The notes: a model not told the origin generated them from the sequence alone. DNA of 64,000 nt from Thermohalobaculum sp951813525 (GCA_951813525.2 CATOTJ020000002.1:1612001-1676000), one strand, 5' to 3'. Counted from the stretch's first letter, positions 26,070 to 35,812 are shown. Program-made: numbers and translations.

Positions 26070-26702
26070 CTATTCGTTCATGTCTCGGTGAACCGAAAGA
26101 TCTGGCGCAATTGGTGGCAACGGCCGGTCGGCGTCCAGAAAAACTATCAGGTTTTCCAAATCGCTCGCCCAGACGATCACTTCGGGCTTGGACACCACCA
26201 AACGCGGATAGCGATTGAAACGGCGGCGCCCTCGCAACCCGGACGGCAAAGCTTCCAGATTGCTGCGAATAACCACGTACTGGTCGTCATGTTTCAGTTC
26301 CAGAAACAGTCCTTCGACCAGATCACCGACGCTGACCCGCACGCTGACCCAACCGGCATTCATCTGCGTCTCGGCCCGCGGCATCCTGAATACGTGGCCC
26401 GCGATCGGCAATGCGATCTCATCAACATCAGCCTCGATCCAATGTGCATCGCCCGTCAGTGCCGTTTCCAATGGTTTGGCCGTGCGATAGATCAGATAGG
26501 CGCCCACCCCAAAGCTGACCCCGAACACGGCAATAGAAATCATGATCCCGCCCGACACGGCGAACGCAGCGGCCGCCAATCCAATTGGAATCAGACCCAG
26601 GGAAAGGATCCAGATCGAAGCCATAATCAGAAACGTGCCGCGTTTACCCGATCTGACGCGAACCCGTATGTTGTTCGGTGTTTCAGTTTGATCCGCTGGC
26701 AT
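26070..26702 (-). CDS. Two-helix membrane protein of unknown function (DUF2244-like region uncertain)
   Basis: 210 aa from the ATG at 26702; a TTG at 26711 would add three residues. After a charged N-terminus come two adjacent hydrophobic helices (IMASIWILSLGLIPIGLAAA and MISIAVFGVSFGVGAYLIY), then a soluble domain with WIEADVDEIALP, RSNLEALPSGLRG and VVSKPEVIVWASDLE. It lies 111 bases downstream of mfd on the same strand and may be co-transcribed. No firm family assignment. Confidence 0.6.
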   Translation of the reverse strand: MPADQTETPNNIRVRVRSGKRGTFLIMASIWILSLGLIPIGLAAAAFAVSGGIMISIAVFGVSFGVGAYLIYRTAKPLETALTGDAHWIEADVDEIALPIAGHVFRMPRAETQMNAGWVSVRVSVGDLVEGLFLELKHDDQYVVIRSNLEALPSGLRGRRRFNRYPRLVVSKPEVIVWASDLENLIVFLDADRPLPPIAPDLSVHRDMNE

Positions 26703-26813
26703 CGGTCCCAATTCCTCGTGTTCTGCCGATTGCTTGACCGGCTGTCACGGCAGTCGCCTTCCGGGCGATCCGCCATTCGGTGCCCACGGCCTGCGCAAAA
26801 CCAAGGCCAACGA

Positions 26814-29800
26814 TCACGCTGCCTTTCTGAGCGCCGCCGTCGCAATCTTCGCCAGTTCGCGCGATACAGCGAACGCGCCGCGGATGCGCTCTTTGTCCTC
26901 GCGCCAATCGCGGCGAACGACGAGTTTATTGTCGCGAATTTTGGCCAGACCATTTTGGCCCTGCATCCAGTCGACCAACCCGGCAGGGTCGGCAAATTTG
27001 TCGTTTCGGAACGTGATTGTTGCACCGCGCGGTCCGGTGTCCATCCGCTCGATCCCCGCTTCGCGGCAGCGCGTCTTGACCTGAACGACCTTCAACAGTG
27101 TTTCAACCTCGGCGGGCAACCTGCCAAAACGGTCATGCAGTTCGGCCGCGAAACCTTCCAATTCTTCGCGCCCATGAAGGGTCGACAAACGCCGGTAAAG
27201 CCCCAACCGAACGTCCAGGTCGGGCACGTAGTCGTCCGGGATCAACACTGCAACGCCCAGATTGATGGTTGGCGACCAACCGTCGTCGGTATCGACGTCG
27301 GCCCCGATCTCTCCGGCACGAATGCGGGCAATCGCTTCTTCCAACATCTCTTGGTAGAGTTCGAAACCGACCTCGCGAATATGTCCCGACTGCTCCTCGC
27401 CCAGCAGATTTCCCGCGCCGCGAATGTCCAGGTCGTGCGACGCCAATGTAAATCCCGCGCCCAGAGAATCCAACGACCCAAGCACCTTCAACCGCCGCTC
27501 GGCTTGCGGCGTCAGTGGTTTGCGCGGTTCGGTCGTCAGATACGCATAAGCCCGCAGCTTCGCGCGCCCGACCCGGCCCCGCAATTGGTAAAGTTGTGCC
27601 AGCCCGAACATGTCGGACCTATTGACGATCAACGTGTTGGCGGTCGGAATATCCAACCCGCTTTCAACAATCGTCGTGGATAACAGGACATCGTATTTGC
27701 CGTCGTAAAAGGCATTCATACGCTCGTCCAAGTCACCCGCAGCCATCTGACCATGGGCCACGACATAGGACACTTCCGGCACTTCGTTCTTCAGCCACTC
27801 CTCAGTGTCGGCCAGGTCAGAAATGCGTGGACACACGACAAAAGCCTGTCCACCTCGATATCGCTCGCGCAGCAACGCTTCGCGTGCGGTCACTGTGTCG
27901 AAAGGCGCCACGTAGGTGCGCACCGCCAACCGATCGACGGGCGGGGTCGCAATGACCGACAATTCACGCACGCCTGACATTGCCAATTGCAAGGTTCGCG
28001 GGATCGGCGTTGCCGTCATGGTCAGCACATGCACATCGGATCGCAACTGCTTCAGCCGCTCTTTATGCTGCACGCCGAAATGCTGTTCTTCGTCAATGAC
28101 CAACAGGCCCAAATTGCAGAACTTGATCGATTTGGCCAACAGTGCGTGGGTTCCGATGACAATCGGAATCGAGCCATCAGTCAGGCCTTTGCGTGTCTCT
28201 GCCGCCTCCTTGGCGCCAACGAACCGCGACAACTGGCGTACCCGCAACCCTGTGCCCTGAAACCGTTCCGCAAAGGTTTTTGTGTGTTGGCGAGACAACA
28301 ACGTGGTCGGCGCAACAATCGCCACCTGAACCCCCGACATAGCGGCCACAAAGGCCCCACGCAGAGCAACCTCGGTCTTGCCAAACCCGACATCGCCGCA
28401 AATCAACCGATCCATGGGCCTGCCTTTGCCCAGGTCTTCCATAACCTGTGCGATGCAGCGCAATTGATCGTCGGTTTCCTGATAGGGAAATCGCGCACAG
28501 AACCGCTCGTACGCGCCGCCGCCATCCGGCTCCATGACATCGGCCTTCCGAAGCTCACGTTCGGCGGCGACCCGGATCAAACGTTCGGCCATATCCCGAA
28601 TACGGTTCTTCAGCCTGGCCTTTTTCGCCTGCCATGCACCGCCACCCAGTCGGTCCAGTTCGCCTGTCTCTTGTCCGTACCGGGACAAAAGCTCGATGTT
28701 CTCGACCGGCAGGTATAACTTGTCGCCGCCACGGTACTCCAACGACAGGCATTCATGCGGCGCCCCGGCCGCGGTGACAGTTTCCAATCCCAAATATCGC
28801 CCGACACCATGTTCCAGGTGAACAACCAGATCACCGGTCGTCAGCGATTGTGTTTCGGTTAGAAAATTCTCGGCCCGGCGCGGCTTGCGTGCCCGTCGGA
28901 TCAAACGATTGCCCAGCACGTCCTGTTCGGAAATTACGGTGACCGGCGCCTGATCCGGCCCGCCCGGGATCTCGAATCCGCGCTCCAACCCCCAGACAGC
29001 AAGGTTCACGCCTTTGCCGAGATCAGCCCAACCGGAAATTGCGCGCGCGCCTTCAATCCCATGATCGGCCATGATCCCGGCCAAACGTTCACGCGCGCCT
29101 TCAGAATAGGATGCGATCAACACCGAACCGGTCTGTGCGCGGACGTGACCGGTCAACGCATCGAACAGATTAACGCCTTCCTGTTGACGCTCCGGCGCAA
29201 AGGACCGGCCCTGCCTGCCGCCCGCGTCGATAACACCGGGTCCCAAGGGTTGCTTGGCGGCTGCGAACCGGCGAACCGACCGGTCGGCGATCACCGTGCC
29301 CCACGCCTTTTCATCCAGATATAATAACCCCGGCGGGCAAGGTCGATAGGGTGCCTCACCGGCCCCGCCGGTATCGGCGCGGGCATCGTAGTGATCCTCG
29401 ATCATAGCCCAGCGATTGATCAACGCCGCATCGCCCTGATCATCCATCGTGATCGGCGCGCCTGGCAGATAGTCGAACAGCGTTTCCATATCTGCGTGGA
29501 ACAGCGGTACCCAATGTTCCATGCCCTGATATTTGCGGCCTTCACTGACCGCGGCATAAAGCGGGTCATCCAGGCGGGCCGCGCCAAAAACCTCACGATA
29601 CCGTGTGCGAAAGCGCTGAACAGCGGCGGGATCCAGAACGACTTCAGACGCGGGCGCCAACTCGACCCGCTTGATTTTCTCGATTGTGCGCTGGGTATCG
29701 GGGTCGAAACGCCGCGCGCCTTCCAGGACGTCACCAAAGAAGTCGAGGCGAACCGGATTTTCCTGCCCCGGCGGAAAGATATCGATGATGCCGCCGCGGA

Positions 29801-30287
29801 CGGCATAGTCGCCTGGTTCGATAACGGTCGAGGCACGGTTAAAGCCCTTGGCCGTCAGCCACGCGACCAGTCCATCCACATCCACGGTGCGATCGACCGT
29901 CGCCGAAAATGACGCCTCGGCCAGAACTGCGCGTGCCGGGACCTTTTGCGAGGCACCGGCGACCGTTGTCAGCAGAACCGATGGCCGGTCCCATCCATGG
30001 GCGAGTGCTGCCAAGTTCGCCATCCGCCCGGCCGAAATCTCGGGATTGGGCGAAACCCGGTCATAAGGCAGACAATCCCAAGCTGGAAAGAACAGAACAG
30101 GAAGACCCGGCGCGATGAAGGCCAATGCCTCGGCCATGGCCGCTGCCCGGGCATCGTCGCGTGCGACGTGAACGATCGGCCCACCTGCCCGTTCGACCAG
30201 ATCGGCCAGCAGTTTTGCATCCCATCCCTCGGGGGCGCCGCAAATAGTAACGGCGCCCGGGGCGATCTTTGCCGCGTGCGTGCTCAT
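26814..30287 (-). CDS. mfd: Transcription-repair coupling factor Mfd
   Basis: 1157 aa from the ATG at 30287, the usual Mfd length; 16 extra in-frame residues upstream are unlikely. The UvrB-homology module is at the N-terminus (LPVLFFPAWDCLPYDRVSP), then the RNA-polymerase-interaction domain (VVHLEHGVGRYLGLE) and a RecG-like translocase with Walker A GDVGFGKTEVALR, the DEEQ box (VIDEEQHFGV), and QLRGRVGR in motif VI. The TRCF C-terminal domain follows. It removes stalled RNA polymerase and recruits UvrA at template-strand lesions. Confidence 0.97.
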   Translation of the reverse strand: MSTHAAKIAPGAVTICGAPEGWDAKLLADLVERAGGPIVHVARDDARAAAMAEALAFIAPGLPVLFFPAWDCLPYDRVSPNPEISAGRMANLAALAHGWDRPSVLLTTVAGASQKVPARAVLAEASFSATVDRTVDVDGLVAWLTAKGFNRASTVIEPGDYAVRGGIIDIFPPGQENPVRLDFFGDVLEGARRFDPDTQRTIEKIKRVELAPASEVVLDPAAVQRFRTRYREVFGAARLDDPLYAAVSEGRKYQGMEHWVPLFHADMETLFDYLPGAPITMDDQGDAALINRWAMIEDHYDARADTGGAGEAPYRPCPPGLLYLDEKAWGTVIADRSVRRFAAAKQPLGPGVIDAGGRQGRSFAPERQQEGVNLFDALTGHVRAQTGSVLIASYSEGARERLAGIMADHGIEGARAISGWADLGKGVNLAVWGLERGFEIPGGPDQAPVTVISEQDVLGNRLIRRARKPRRAENFLTETQSLTTGDLVVHLEHGVGRYLGLETVTAAGAPHECLSLEYRGGDKLYLPVENIELLSRYGQETGELDRLGGGAWQAKKARLKNRIRDMAERLIRVAAERELRKADVMEPDGGGAYERFCARFPYQETDDQLRCIAQVMEDLGKGRPMDRLICGDVGFGKTEVALRGAFVAAMSGVQVAIVAPTTLLSRQHTKTFAERFQGTGLRVRQLSRFVGAKEAAETRKGLTDGSIPIVIGTHALLAKSIKFCNLGLLVIDEEQHFGVQHKERLKQLRSDVHVLTMTATPIPRTLQLAMSGVRELSVIATPPVDRLAVRTYVAPFDTVTAREALLRERYRGGQAFVVCPRISDLADTEEWLKNEVPEVSYVVAHGQMAAGDLDERMNAFYDGKYDVLLSTTIVESGLDIPTANTLIVNRSDMFGLAQLYQLRGRVGRAKLRAYAYLTTEPRKPLTPQAERRLKVLGSLDSLGAGFTLASHDLDIRGAGNLLGEEQSGHIREVGFELYQEMLEEAIARIRAGEIGADVDTDDGWSPTINLGVAVLIPDDYVPDLDVRLGLYRRLSTLHGREELEGFAAELHDRFGRLPAEVETLLKVVQVKTRCREAGIERMDTGPRGATITFRNDKFADPAGLVDWMQGQNGLAKIRDNKLVVRRDWREDKERIRGAFAVSRELAKIATAALRKAA

Positions 30288-30350
30288 GGGCAGGGACCTA
30301 GCGAACGGGCGCGCGGGCTTCAAGAGCACGCCCATGTGACCGGTCGCCGC

Positions 30351-31553
30351 TCAGGCGAACCGTGCCGCCGTATGCGCGATCAATCCTGCGATCTGATGGC
30401 AATCGTCCTCGGAAAAAGTCAGCGGGATACGCATATCGAACAGACGGGAAAGAATGCGATCCGTCTCGGGCGCAGACTGCTCTCCGGCAAACCGCCAACT
30501 GCGGTGCGAGGAGGTATACCCGTGTGGCTCGGTCGCACCGAACCATTTAAGCTCGACACCGACTACGGCCGTCTCGGCCAGAAATGCGCCGACTTCTTCG
30601 TCGGCCAGTCCCGGCATTCGAAATTGAATAGAGCTGCCTACATGCAGCTCGGCATTCGGTGTCTCACGGATCAAAACGCCAGGCGCCGTCCGCAAGCCGT
30701 CCTGAATAATCTTATGCCGTACATTCCATCGCTCGACCTGCGTTGACAGGTCTTGCAGTTGCGGCCGCAAGATCGCCGCGCGCAGATTGTCCATGCGGCT
30801 GGAGCAATTGGGCATGTCCAGCCGGGCATCGGCGAAATGTTCCGGTCCCGGAGCGGCGCCATGACGGTCATAAAGCATGTAACTGCCCGACCGGATGATT
30901 GCCCGGGCCATTACGCCGGGATCGGTGGTCGTTACAAACCCGCCTTCGCCGGAATTTACGTGCTTATAGGTCTGCGTCGAAAAACACGCAGCCAACCCGA
31001 AAGTTCCGGACGCCTGCCCTTTCCAAGAACCACCCATTGTATGCGCACAGTCTTCGATCAGCGTCAGACGATGGTCGCGGCAGGTGGCACACAGCATCTC
31101 CATATCCGCGAGATGCCCGCGCATATGGCTGATCATCAAAAACCGCGCTCCGGTAGCGACAGCTTTCGCGGCCAGATCGTCCAGATCGATCACAAGACCT
31201 TCAGTCGTCTCGACCAAAATAGGCCTGGCCCCGACAGCATGGACTGCGCCTGGGACCGGCGACAGCGTAAACGCGTTTGTCAGGACCAAATCGCCGGCCG
31301 CGACCCCGCAGGCTGCCATGGCAATCTGCATCGCCGTGCCGCCCGAGGCAGTCGCAAGGCAATACGGAACACCCAGCAAAGCGGCGAACTCCTGTTCGAG
31401 CAGCGCGGTCTCGGACACCTCACCCTCAGCGACGTTATAGCGGTGCAACCGGCCCGAGCGCATGACGTCGACTGCCGCCTGGATTGCAGCTTCTGGCAGC
31501 GGCTCTTGTTGGGTGAAGGTTTTGGTAAACTTCTCCGGCACGCCTGCCCCCAT
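30351..31553 (-). CDS. DegT/DnrJ/EryC1/StrS-family aminotransferase
   Basis: 400 aa from the ATG at 31553. It is a PLP-dependent sugar aminotransferase fold: ATASGGTAMQIAM (PLP phosphate loop), LIEDCAHTMGG, and the Schiff-base Lys in FSTQTYKHVNSGEGG. Members transaminate nucleotide-linked keto sugars for surface glycans, fitting the adjacent glycosyltransferase. The start is ambiguous: the frame is open to 31733, and a 14-bp tandem repeat at 31543-31570 creates two ATGs in different frames. The second, at 31553, gives the canonical FTQQEPLPEAAI beginning. Substrate sugar unknown. Confidence 0.82.
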   Translation of the reverse strand: MGAGVPEKFTKTFTQQEPLPEAAIQAAVDVMRSGRLHRYNVAEGEVSETALLEQEFAALLGVPYCLATASGGTAMQIAMAACGVAAGDLVLTNAFTLSPVPGAVHAVGARPILVETTEGLVIDLDDLAAKAVATGARFLMISHMRGHLADMEMLCATCRDHRLTLIEDCAHTMGGSWKGQASGTFGLAACFSTQTYKHVNSGEGGFVTTTDPGVMARAIIRSGSYMLYDRHGAAPGPEHFADARLDMPNCSSRMDNLRAAILRPQLQDLSTQVERWNVRHKIIQDGLRTAPGVLIRETPNAELHVGSSIQFRMPGLADEEVGAFLAETAVVGVELKWFGATEPHGYTSSHRSWRFAGEQSAPETDRILSRLFDMRIPLTFSEDDCHQIAGLIAHTAARFA

Positions 31554-31570
31554 TTGCCTGCCCCCATTTG
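31543..31570 (-). repeat. 14-bp tandem duplication at the aminotransferase start
   Basis: Two perfect copies of a 14-bp unit (31543-31556 and 31557-31570) plus half of a third. Each copy contains an ATG on the minus strand; because 14 is not a multiple of three, the two ATGs are in different reading frames. Confidence 0.85.
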
Positions 31571-31729
31571 CCTGCCCGTTTCGGACAAGGTGTTCTGCTA
31601 ACCGGCTCTCCATAGTCTGCCGGATAGCCGCTTGCATAGGGTCACGACAAAAGACCTTTTCGGGCATCGCGGTCGTTCGAGAATTCGAATATTTTGTCAA
31701 ACCCCGGGGTTCACGGCGCCCGGCTAACG

Positions 31730-32869
31730 TCAAAGCGCTGCCAACGCCTCGGCGACGTCATCGACAACCGGGCGCCAATCGCCAAGCTTGCTTTGACGAA
31801 ACAGGCGCATCGAGGGGTACCACGGAGTGGTCGTTCCGGTGCGGCCCCATCGCCATTCGCCCAGTTTCGCGAGCATCAGGAAGGTCGGCTTACCCATTGC
31901 CCCTGCAAGATGGGCAATCGACGTGCAAGTCGAGACGACGACATCCATCCGGGCAACGACCGCGGCCAATCGTTCGAAAGGATGGGTAACCGGCGCCAGA
32001 TCGGTCAACCATCCTTCCGCACCGGCGGCGGCAATTTCAGCGCCAGCATCTGGCATCAACGAATAGAACCGGCAGCCGGTTACATCGCGCAACGGCGCCA
32101 GTGCCGCCAGGGGCATCGAGCGGACCGCATTCATCGCAAAGTTGGGACTGCCGGACCAGGCAAGGCCGATGCGCAGCCCGGGAACGGCGCCGAGATCAGC
32201 ATGGATGCCAGCGTCGGCCGGGGGCGCGATATAGGCACCAGGCCAGCTTACGTCCGACAATGTGGGCGTCAGTTCCGGCATCAGGTTCAGCATATGGGTC
32301 CAGTATTGCGGGGTGACGGCTTCGCCTTCCCGCAACACCCTGCCCAGCGCCGGGCTGCTACTTAAAAGCGGTCGCAATGCACCTTGTGCATCCAGTAGCG
32401 TTGTCGCACCCAATCTCTGCGCATCGATCACGTATCGTGCAAAATGCAGCGTATCGCCCAGGCCCTGTTCCCGGCGAACCAGAAGCGTTGCATTGGCCAA
32501 CGGCTGCCCCTGCCATTCCAGGCGGCGCGGCAGGCGTGTTTTGGACTGTTTTTGCCCGCGCAGATCGCGATACGCATAGAAGGGCCAAGCCTCGCGATAT
32601 CGGCCGCGCGACATCAACTCCATACCCAACGCCAAATTTGGTTGATCGTGGTTCGGGTGGTCGGCCACCAGCTGCCGCAGAAGCGTCAACCGTATGTCAT
32701 ATTTACCGCAATGGCCGATTGCCTGGGCCAGGTGCAGGCGGGCATCGACGTCCTCGGGGTCTTTTTCAGCCGCGGCCTGACACGCCGCCAAATAAGCTTC
32801 GGCGTCCTGCATCCGCATGAAGGCGGCAAAGTTTTCCGCGTGGGTGCTGACTTTTGGATCTGCCGACAT
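31730..32869 (-). CDS. TPR-containing glycosyltransferase-like protein (GT9/GT41-like)
   Basis: 379 aa from the ATG at 32869. TPR-like helices occupy residues ~10-110 (DPEDVDARLHLAQAIGHCGK). The rest resembles GT9/GT41-type transferase folds: RREQGLGDTLHFARY, GLRIGLAWSGSPNF, and a nucleotide-sugar site around VVSTCTSIAHLAGAMGKPTF. Such proteins often glycosylate surface or flagellar proteins. It lies 11 bases after the sugar dehydrogenase gene and upstream of the DegT aminotransferase on the same strand. Acceptor unknown. Confidence 0.75.
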   Translation of the reverse strand: MSADPKVSTHAENFAAFMRMQDAEAYLAACQAAAEKDPEDVDARLHLAQAIGHCGKYDIRLTLLRQLVADHPNHDQPNLALGMELMSRGRYREAWPFYAYRDLRGQKQSKTRLPRRLEWQGQPLANATLLVRREQGLGDTLHFARYVIDAQRLGATTLLDAQGALRPLLSSSPALGRVLREGEAVTPQYWTHMLNLMPELTPTLSDVSWPGAYIAPPADAGIHADLGAVPGLRIGLAWSGSPNFAMNAVRSMPLAALAPLRDVTGCRFYSLMPDAGAEIAAAGAEGWLTDLAPVTHPFERLAAVVARMDVVVSTCTSIAHLAGAMGKPTFLMLAKLGEWRWGRTGTTTPWYPSMRLFRQSKLGDWRPVVDDVAEALAAL

Positions 32870-32880
32870 GAACCGGGGTG

Positions 32881-33984
32881 TTACTGGGCCGGTGTGATCC
32901 GGTAAAGTGTCCCGTCCCCTTGCGCGAGAAACCAAATCGCGCCCTCGGGTCCTTCGCGAACGTCACGAATGCGGATAAAGCGATCGCGAAACAGGTTTTC
33001 TGCCCCTGTGATGGTATCACCAGTGCCGTCACTTTCCCGGTCGAGCCGCACCAACATATCGAATTTGAGCGAGCCGACAAATATGTCGCCCTTCCATTCA
33101 GGCCACAGCTTTCCGGAGTAAATCGCCATGCCGGATGGCGCGATTGACGGGTCCCAATACCAGATCGGCTGTTCCATACCGTCTTTTGCGGTGCCAACAC
33201 CTATTTTCGCGCCCGAGTAGTGGGTGCCGTACGAAATGATCGGCCAGCCATAGTTTTTGCCGGCCTCCGGGCGATTGATTTCATCGCCGCCGCGGGCGCC
33301 ATGGCTAACAGTCCAAAGGCGGCCCAATTCGTCGATTGCAGCACCTTGTGGATTACGATGACCGATGGACCAGAGCTCGCCCGCGCTAGAAAAGTAACCA
33401 TTTTCAAGCGGCACGCCATCGGCACTGATCCTGACGACTGCGCCAATTGTGTTAGCGGCATTCTGCGCCTCGGGCCTGTCGCCCCTGTCGCCGAGGGTGA
33501 CCCAGAGGCCGCCCTTGCCGTCGGGCACGATCCGGCTCCCGAAATGGCGCCCGCCCCTGGCTTCTGGTCTTTGACGAAAAATGATCTCGACATCATCCAG
33601 CCGGGCGGAAAGCTGGTTCAGCTTTGCGCGGGCGACGGCGGTGCGGGCCGAAAACGAGCCAACCCGTTCGGAAAAACTGAAATAGATAACCGTGTTGGTG
33701 GCGAAAGCGGGGTCGGGAACCACATCCAGCAAGCCGCCCTGGCCGCTGAAACGCACTTTGGGCACCCCCGAGACTTCGCGACGCCGGTCGCCCTCGACCA
33801 GCAACAGGCGGCCATCGATCTCGGTGACCAAAAGGGCATCGCCGGGCAGAAAGGCGACCGACCAGGGGCTGTCCAAACCGGTGACGACAGGCGTCACCTC
33901 GACCGCACTGCTTTCGGTTTCCAGCCGTTCAGCCTGGGCGGCCCCTGAAATTACAATCAGACACGCAGCGAAAAGTCGGATCAT
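32881..33984 (-). CDS. Secreted PQQ-type aldose sugar dehydrogenase (YliI-like)
   Basis: 367 aa with a signal peptide (MIRLFAACLIVISGAAQA) and a perfect AAGGAGGT ribosome site. It is a six-bladed beta-propeller: DSPWSVAFLPGDALLVTE, GGLLDVVPDPAF, GSRIVPDGKGGLWVTLGDRGD, SIGHRNPQG (catalytic His region), and HGARGGDEINRPEAGKNYGWP. It oxidises aldoses in the periplasm using PQQ; whether this organism makes PQQ is not shown by the window. Confidence 0.9.
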   Translation of the reverse strand: MIRLFAACLIVISGAAQAERLETESSAVEVTPVVTGLDSPWSVAFLPGDALLVTEIDGRLLLVEGDRRREVSGVPKVRFSGQGGLLDVVPDPAFATNTVIYFSFSERVGSFSARTAVARAKLNQLSARLDDVEIIFRQRPEARGGRHFGSRIVPDGKGGLWVTLGDRGDRPEAQNAANTIGAVVRISADGVPLENGYFSSAGELWSIGHRNPQGAAIDELGRLWTVSHGARGGDEINRPEAGKNYGWPIISYGTHYSGAKIGVGTAKDGMEQPIWYWDPSIAPSGMAIYSGKLWPEWKGDIFVGSLKFDMLVRLDRESDGTGDTITGAENLFRDRFIRIRDVREGPEGAIWFLAQGDGTLYRITPAQ

Positions 33985-34046
33985 GGCAACCTCCTTGATT
34001 CTTCGATAATCTAGGTCGGTCGAGGTGAATTGTCAGGGGACAGGCT

Positions 34047-34346
34047 GTGTCGTCGAGCAGATGGATTGCGATCTTGACGGGGATTTGGGTCGCATTGATC
34101 GCCGCGGGCTTTTTGCATTCCGGATTGACCGACCCGACCGGGACCGGGTTCGGTCGCGGTTGGAACATCTTGATTGTTTTTGCGGCGTGGCAACTGGCAG
34201 CGATCCTGATGGGTTTCGCAATTCTGGTTTTCTGGCTGGTACAGCGGCGCGCGCTGGTTCCGTGGGTAAAAGTCGCCGGGTTGATCGCCCCCACGGTTTC
34301 GCTTGGCGCCGTTGTAATTGTTGCGATCTGGATTGCAGTCGCCTGA
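34047..34346 (+). CDS. Three-helix membrane protein, first of a tandem paralog pair
   Basis: 99 aa from a GTG preceded by AGGGGA. Helices at ~6-24, 38-64 and 73-98. Between helices 1 and 2 is FLHSGLTDPTGTGFGRG, a motif repeated in the next gene. No known domain. The two genes are 64 bases apart and probably co-transcribed. Confidence 0.65.
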   Translation: MSSSRWIAILTGIWVALIAAGFLHSGLTDPTGTGFGRGWNILIVFAAWQLAAILMGFAILVFWLVQRRALVPWVKVAGLIAPTVSLGAVVIVAIWIAVA

Positions 34347-34410
34347 CCGAATGGTCAATCAATGCGCATGCGAAGTGATGGGTGCCCCGACCGGGGTTGG
34401 AGGGAACGAA

Positions 34411-34728
34411 ATGTCGACAGACAAATGGGTTTGGGCGCTTTTGGCCGGTTGGGCCTTTTGCTTCGCGATGTCGTTTTTGCACAGCTTTGTTTTTCAGCCC
34501 ACCGGTGATGGGTTTGGCAAGGGAATGGCTGTTCTGGGCGCGTTCATTCTTTGGCAGATCGTCGCAATGCTGGTTGCAATCGCGCTTTTGATTGTCCGTC
34601 TGGCAGCCAAACAGGATCTTTCTGCCGGGGCACGACGGAGCGCACCGGTTGCCCTGATCGTTACCGGAGTATTCTGGCTGGGGATCGCGATCTGGCTGAG
34701 CATCGATATGTATCGCGAATTTGCGTAA
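34411..34728 (+). CDS. Three-helix membrane protein, second of a tandem paralog pair
   Basis: 105 aa from the ATG at 34411, decided by GGAGGGAACGAA; the frame is open further upstream without a ribosome site. The helix layout matches the preceding gene, and FLHSFVFQPTGDGFGKG aligns with its FLHSGLTDPTGTGFGRG. Tandem duplication is likely. Function unknown. Confidence 0.68.
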   Translation: MSTDKWVWALLAGWAFCFAMSFLHSFVFQPTGDGFGKGMAVLGAFILWQIVAMLVAIALLIVRLAAKQDLSAGARRSAPVALIVTGVFWLGIAIWLSIDMYREFA

Positions 34729-34755
34729 TCTGCTCATAACGCTTGATCGTGGACG

Positions 34756-35769
34756 TCATCCCTGAAGGTATCGCGCCGCGTCCAACGCGAAATAGGTCAG
34801 CACACCGGAACAGCCCGCGCGTTTAAAGGCCATCAGGCTTTCCAGTGTGCCGATTTCGGTGTCCAACCAACCATTCCCCATCGCGCCTTTCAGCATCGCG
34901 TACTCGCCGGAGACCTGATAGGCGAATGTCGGAACCTGAAACTCGGCAGCAACGCGCTGGCAGATGTCCAGATAGGGCATGCCCGGTTTGACCATGACCA
35001 TGTCCGCACCTTCGGCCAGATCCATTGCGACTTCGCGCAGCGCCTCATCGGAATTAGCAGGGTCCATCTGATAGGTTTTCTTGTCACCCTTCAGCGCTCC
35101 GCCAGACCCGACCGCATCGCGGAACGGACCATAAAACGCGCTCGCGTACTTAGCGGCATAGGTCATGATCGTGACGTTCTGATAATCGTTTTCTTCCAGC
35201 GCCCTGCGCATGATCGCGACGCGGCCGTCCATCATGTCCGACGGCCCCATAATGTCGGCACCAGCCTCGGCCTGGGCCAGGGTCTGTTTCTCCAGCGCCA
35301 ACAAAGTTTCGTCATTGACGATTTCCGGCCCCAGCGGACCGTCGCGGACAATGCCGTCGTGACCTTCAGAGTTAAAAGGATCCAAGGCGACGTCCAGCAT
35401 GACCCCGATCTGAGGCACAGCATCCTTGACCGCACGCGTCGCACGGCAAACCAGGTTTTCAGGGTTCCACGCTTCTTCCGCTTCCGGCGTCTTCAGGGCG
35501 GCATCGGTATAGGGAAAGATCGCGATCGCCGGGATGCCCAGATCAGCGGCTTCCTGCGCCTTGACCACCAAACGGTCGATGGTCAGGCGGTCGACACCTG
35601 GCATGGAGGCAATCGGTTCGGCCCGATCATCGCCGTCAATCACAAAGCAAGGCCAGATAAAATCCGCAGGCGACAACACGTTCTCGGCGACCATCGCGCG
35701 CATCCACGGCGTCGTGCGCAATCGGCGCGGGCGGTTGGCGGGGAAGGGCGCGGGTGCGTGGACAGGCAT
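34756..35769 (-). CDS. hemB: Porphobilinogen synthase (delta-aminolevulinate dehydratase)
   Basis: 337 aa. Both Schiff-base lysines are visible (MTYAAKYASAFYGPFRDAVGS and MVMVKPGMPYLD). The metal site reads DVALDPFNSEGHDG, with aspartates in place of the zinc-binding cysteines, so this is the Mg-dependent or metal-independent class found in alphaproteobacteria. It condenses two 5-aminolevulinates to porphobilinogen for heme, corrinoid and bacteriochlorophyll synthesis. Monocistronic and divergent from the next gene. Confidence 0.97.
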   Translation of the reverse strand: MPVHAPAPFPANRPRRLRTTPWMRAMVAENVLSPADFIWPCFVIDGDDRAEPIASMPGVDRLTIDRLVVKAQEAADLGIPAIAIFPYTDAALKTPEAEEAWNPENLVCRATRAVKDAVPQIGVMLDVALDPFNSEGHDGIVRDGPLGPEIVNDETLLALEKQTLAQAEAGADIMGPSDMMDGRVAIMRRALEENDYQNVTIMTYAAKYASAFYGPFRDAVGSGGALKGDKKTYQMDPANSDEALREVAMDLAEGADMVMVKPGMPYLDICQRVAAEFQVPTFAYQVSGEYAMLKGAMGNGWLDTEIGTLESLMAFKRAGCSGVLTYFALDAARYLQG

Positions 35770-35784
35770 ATCTTCTCGTTAGAT

Positions 35785-35812
35785 TTGGACTCGTATTGGC
35801 TGGCGGTATACC
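35785..35812 (+). promoter_or_regulatory. Possible promoter upstream of the glycine-zipper gene
   Basis: TTGGAC (35785-35790) and TATACC (35807-35812), spacer 16, begin just outside hemB and lie about 40 bases before the ATG at 35853. Confidence 0.4.

Noticed and set aside
25953..27683. 576-codon open frame on the plus strand
   Set aside because: It lies wholly antisense to the 25418 gene end, the 26070 gene and mfd; composition is Arg/His/Gln-rich as expected for a shadow frame of GC-rich coding DNA.
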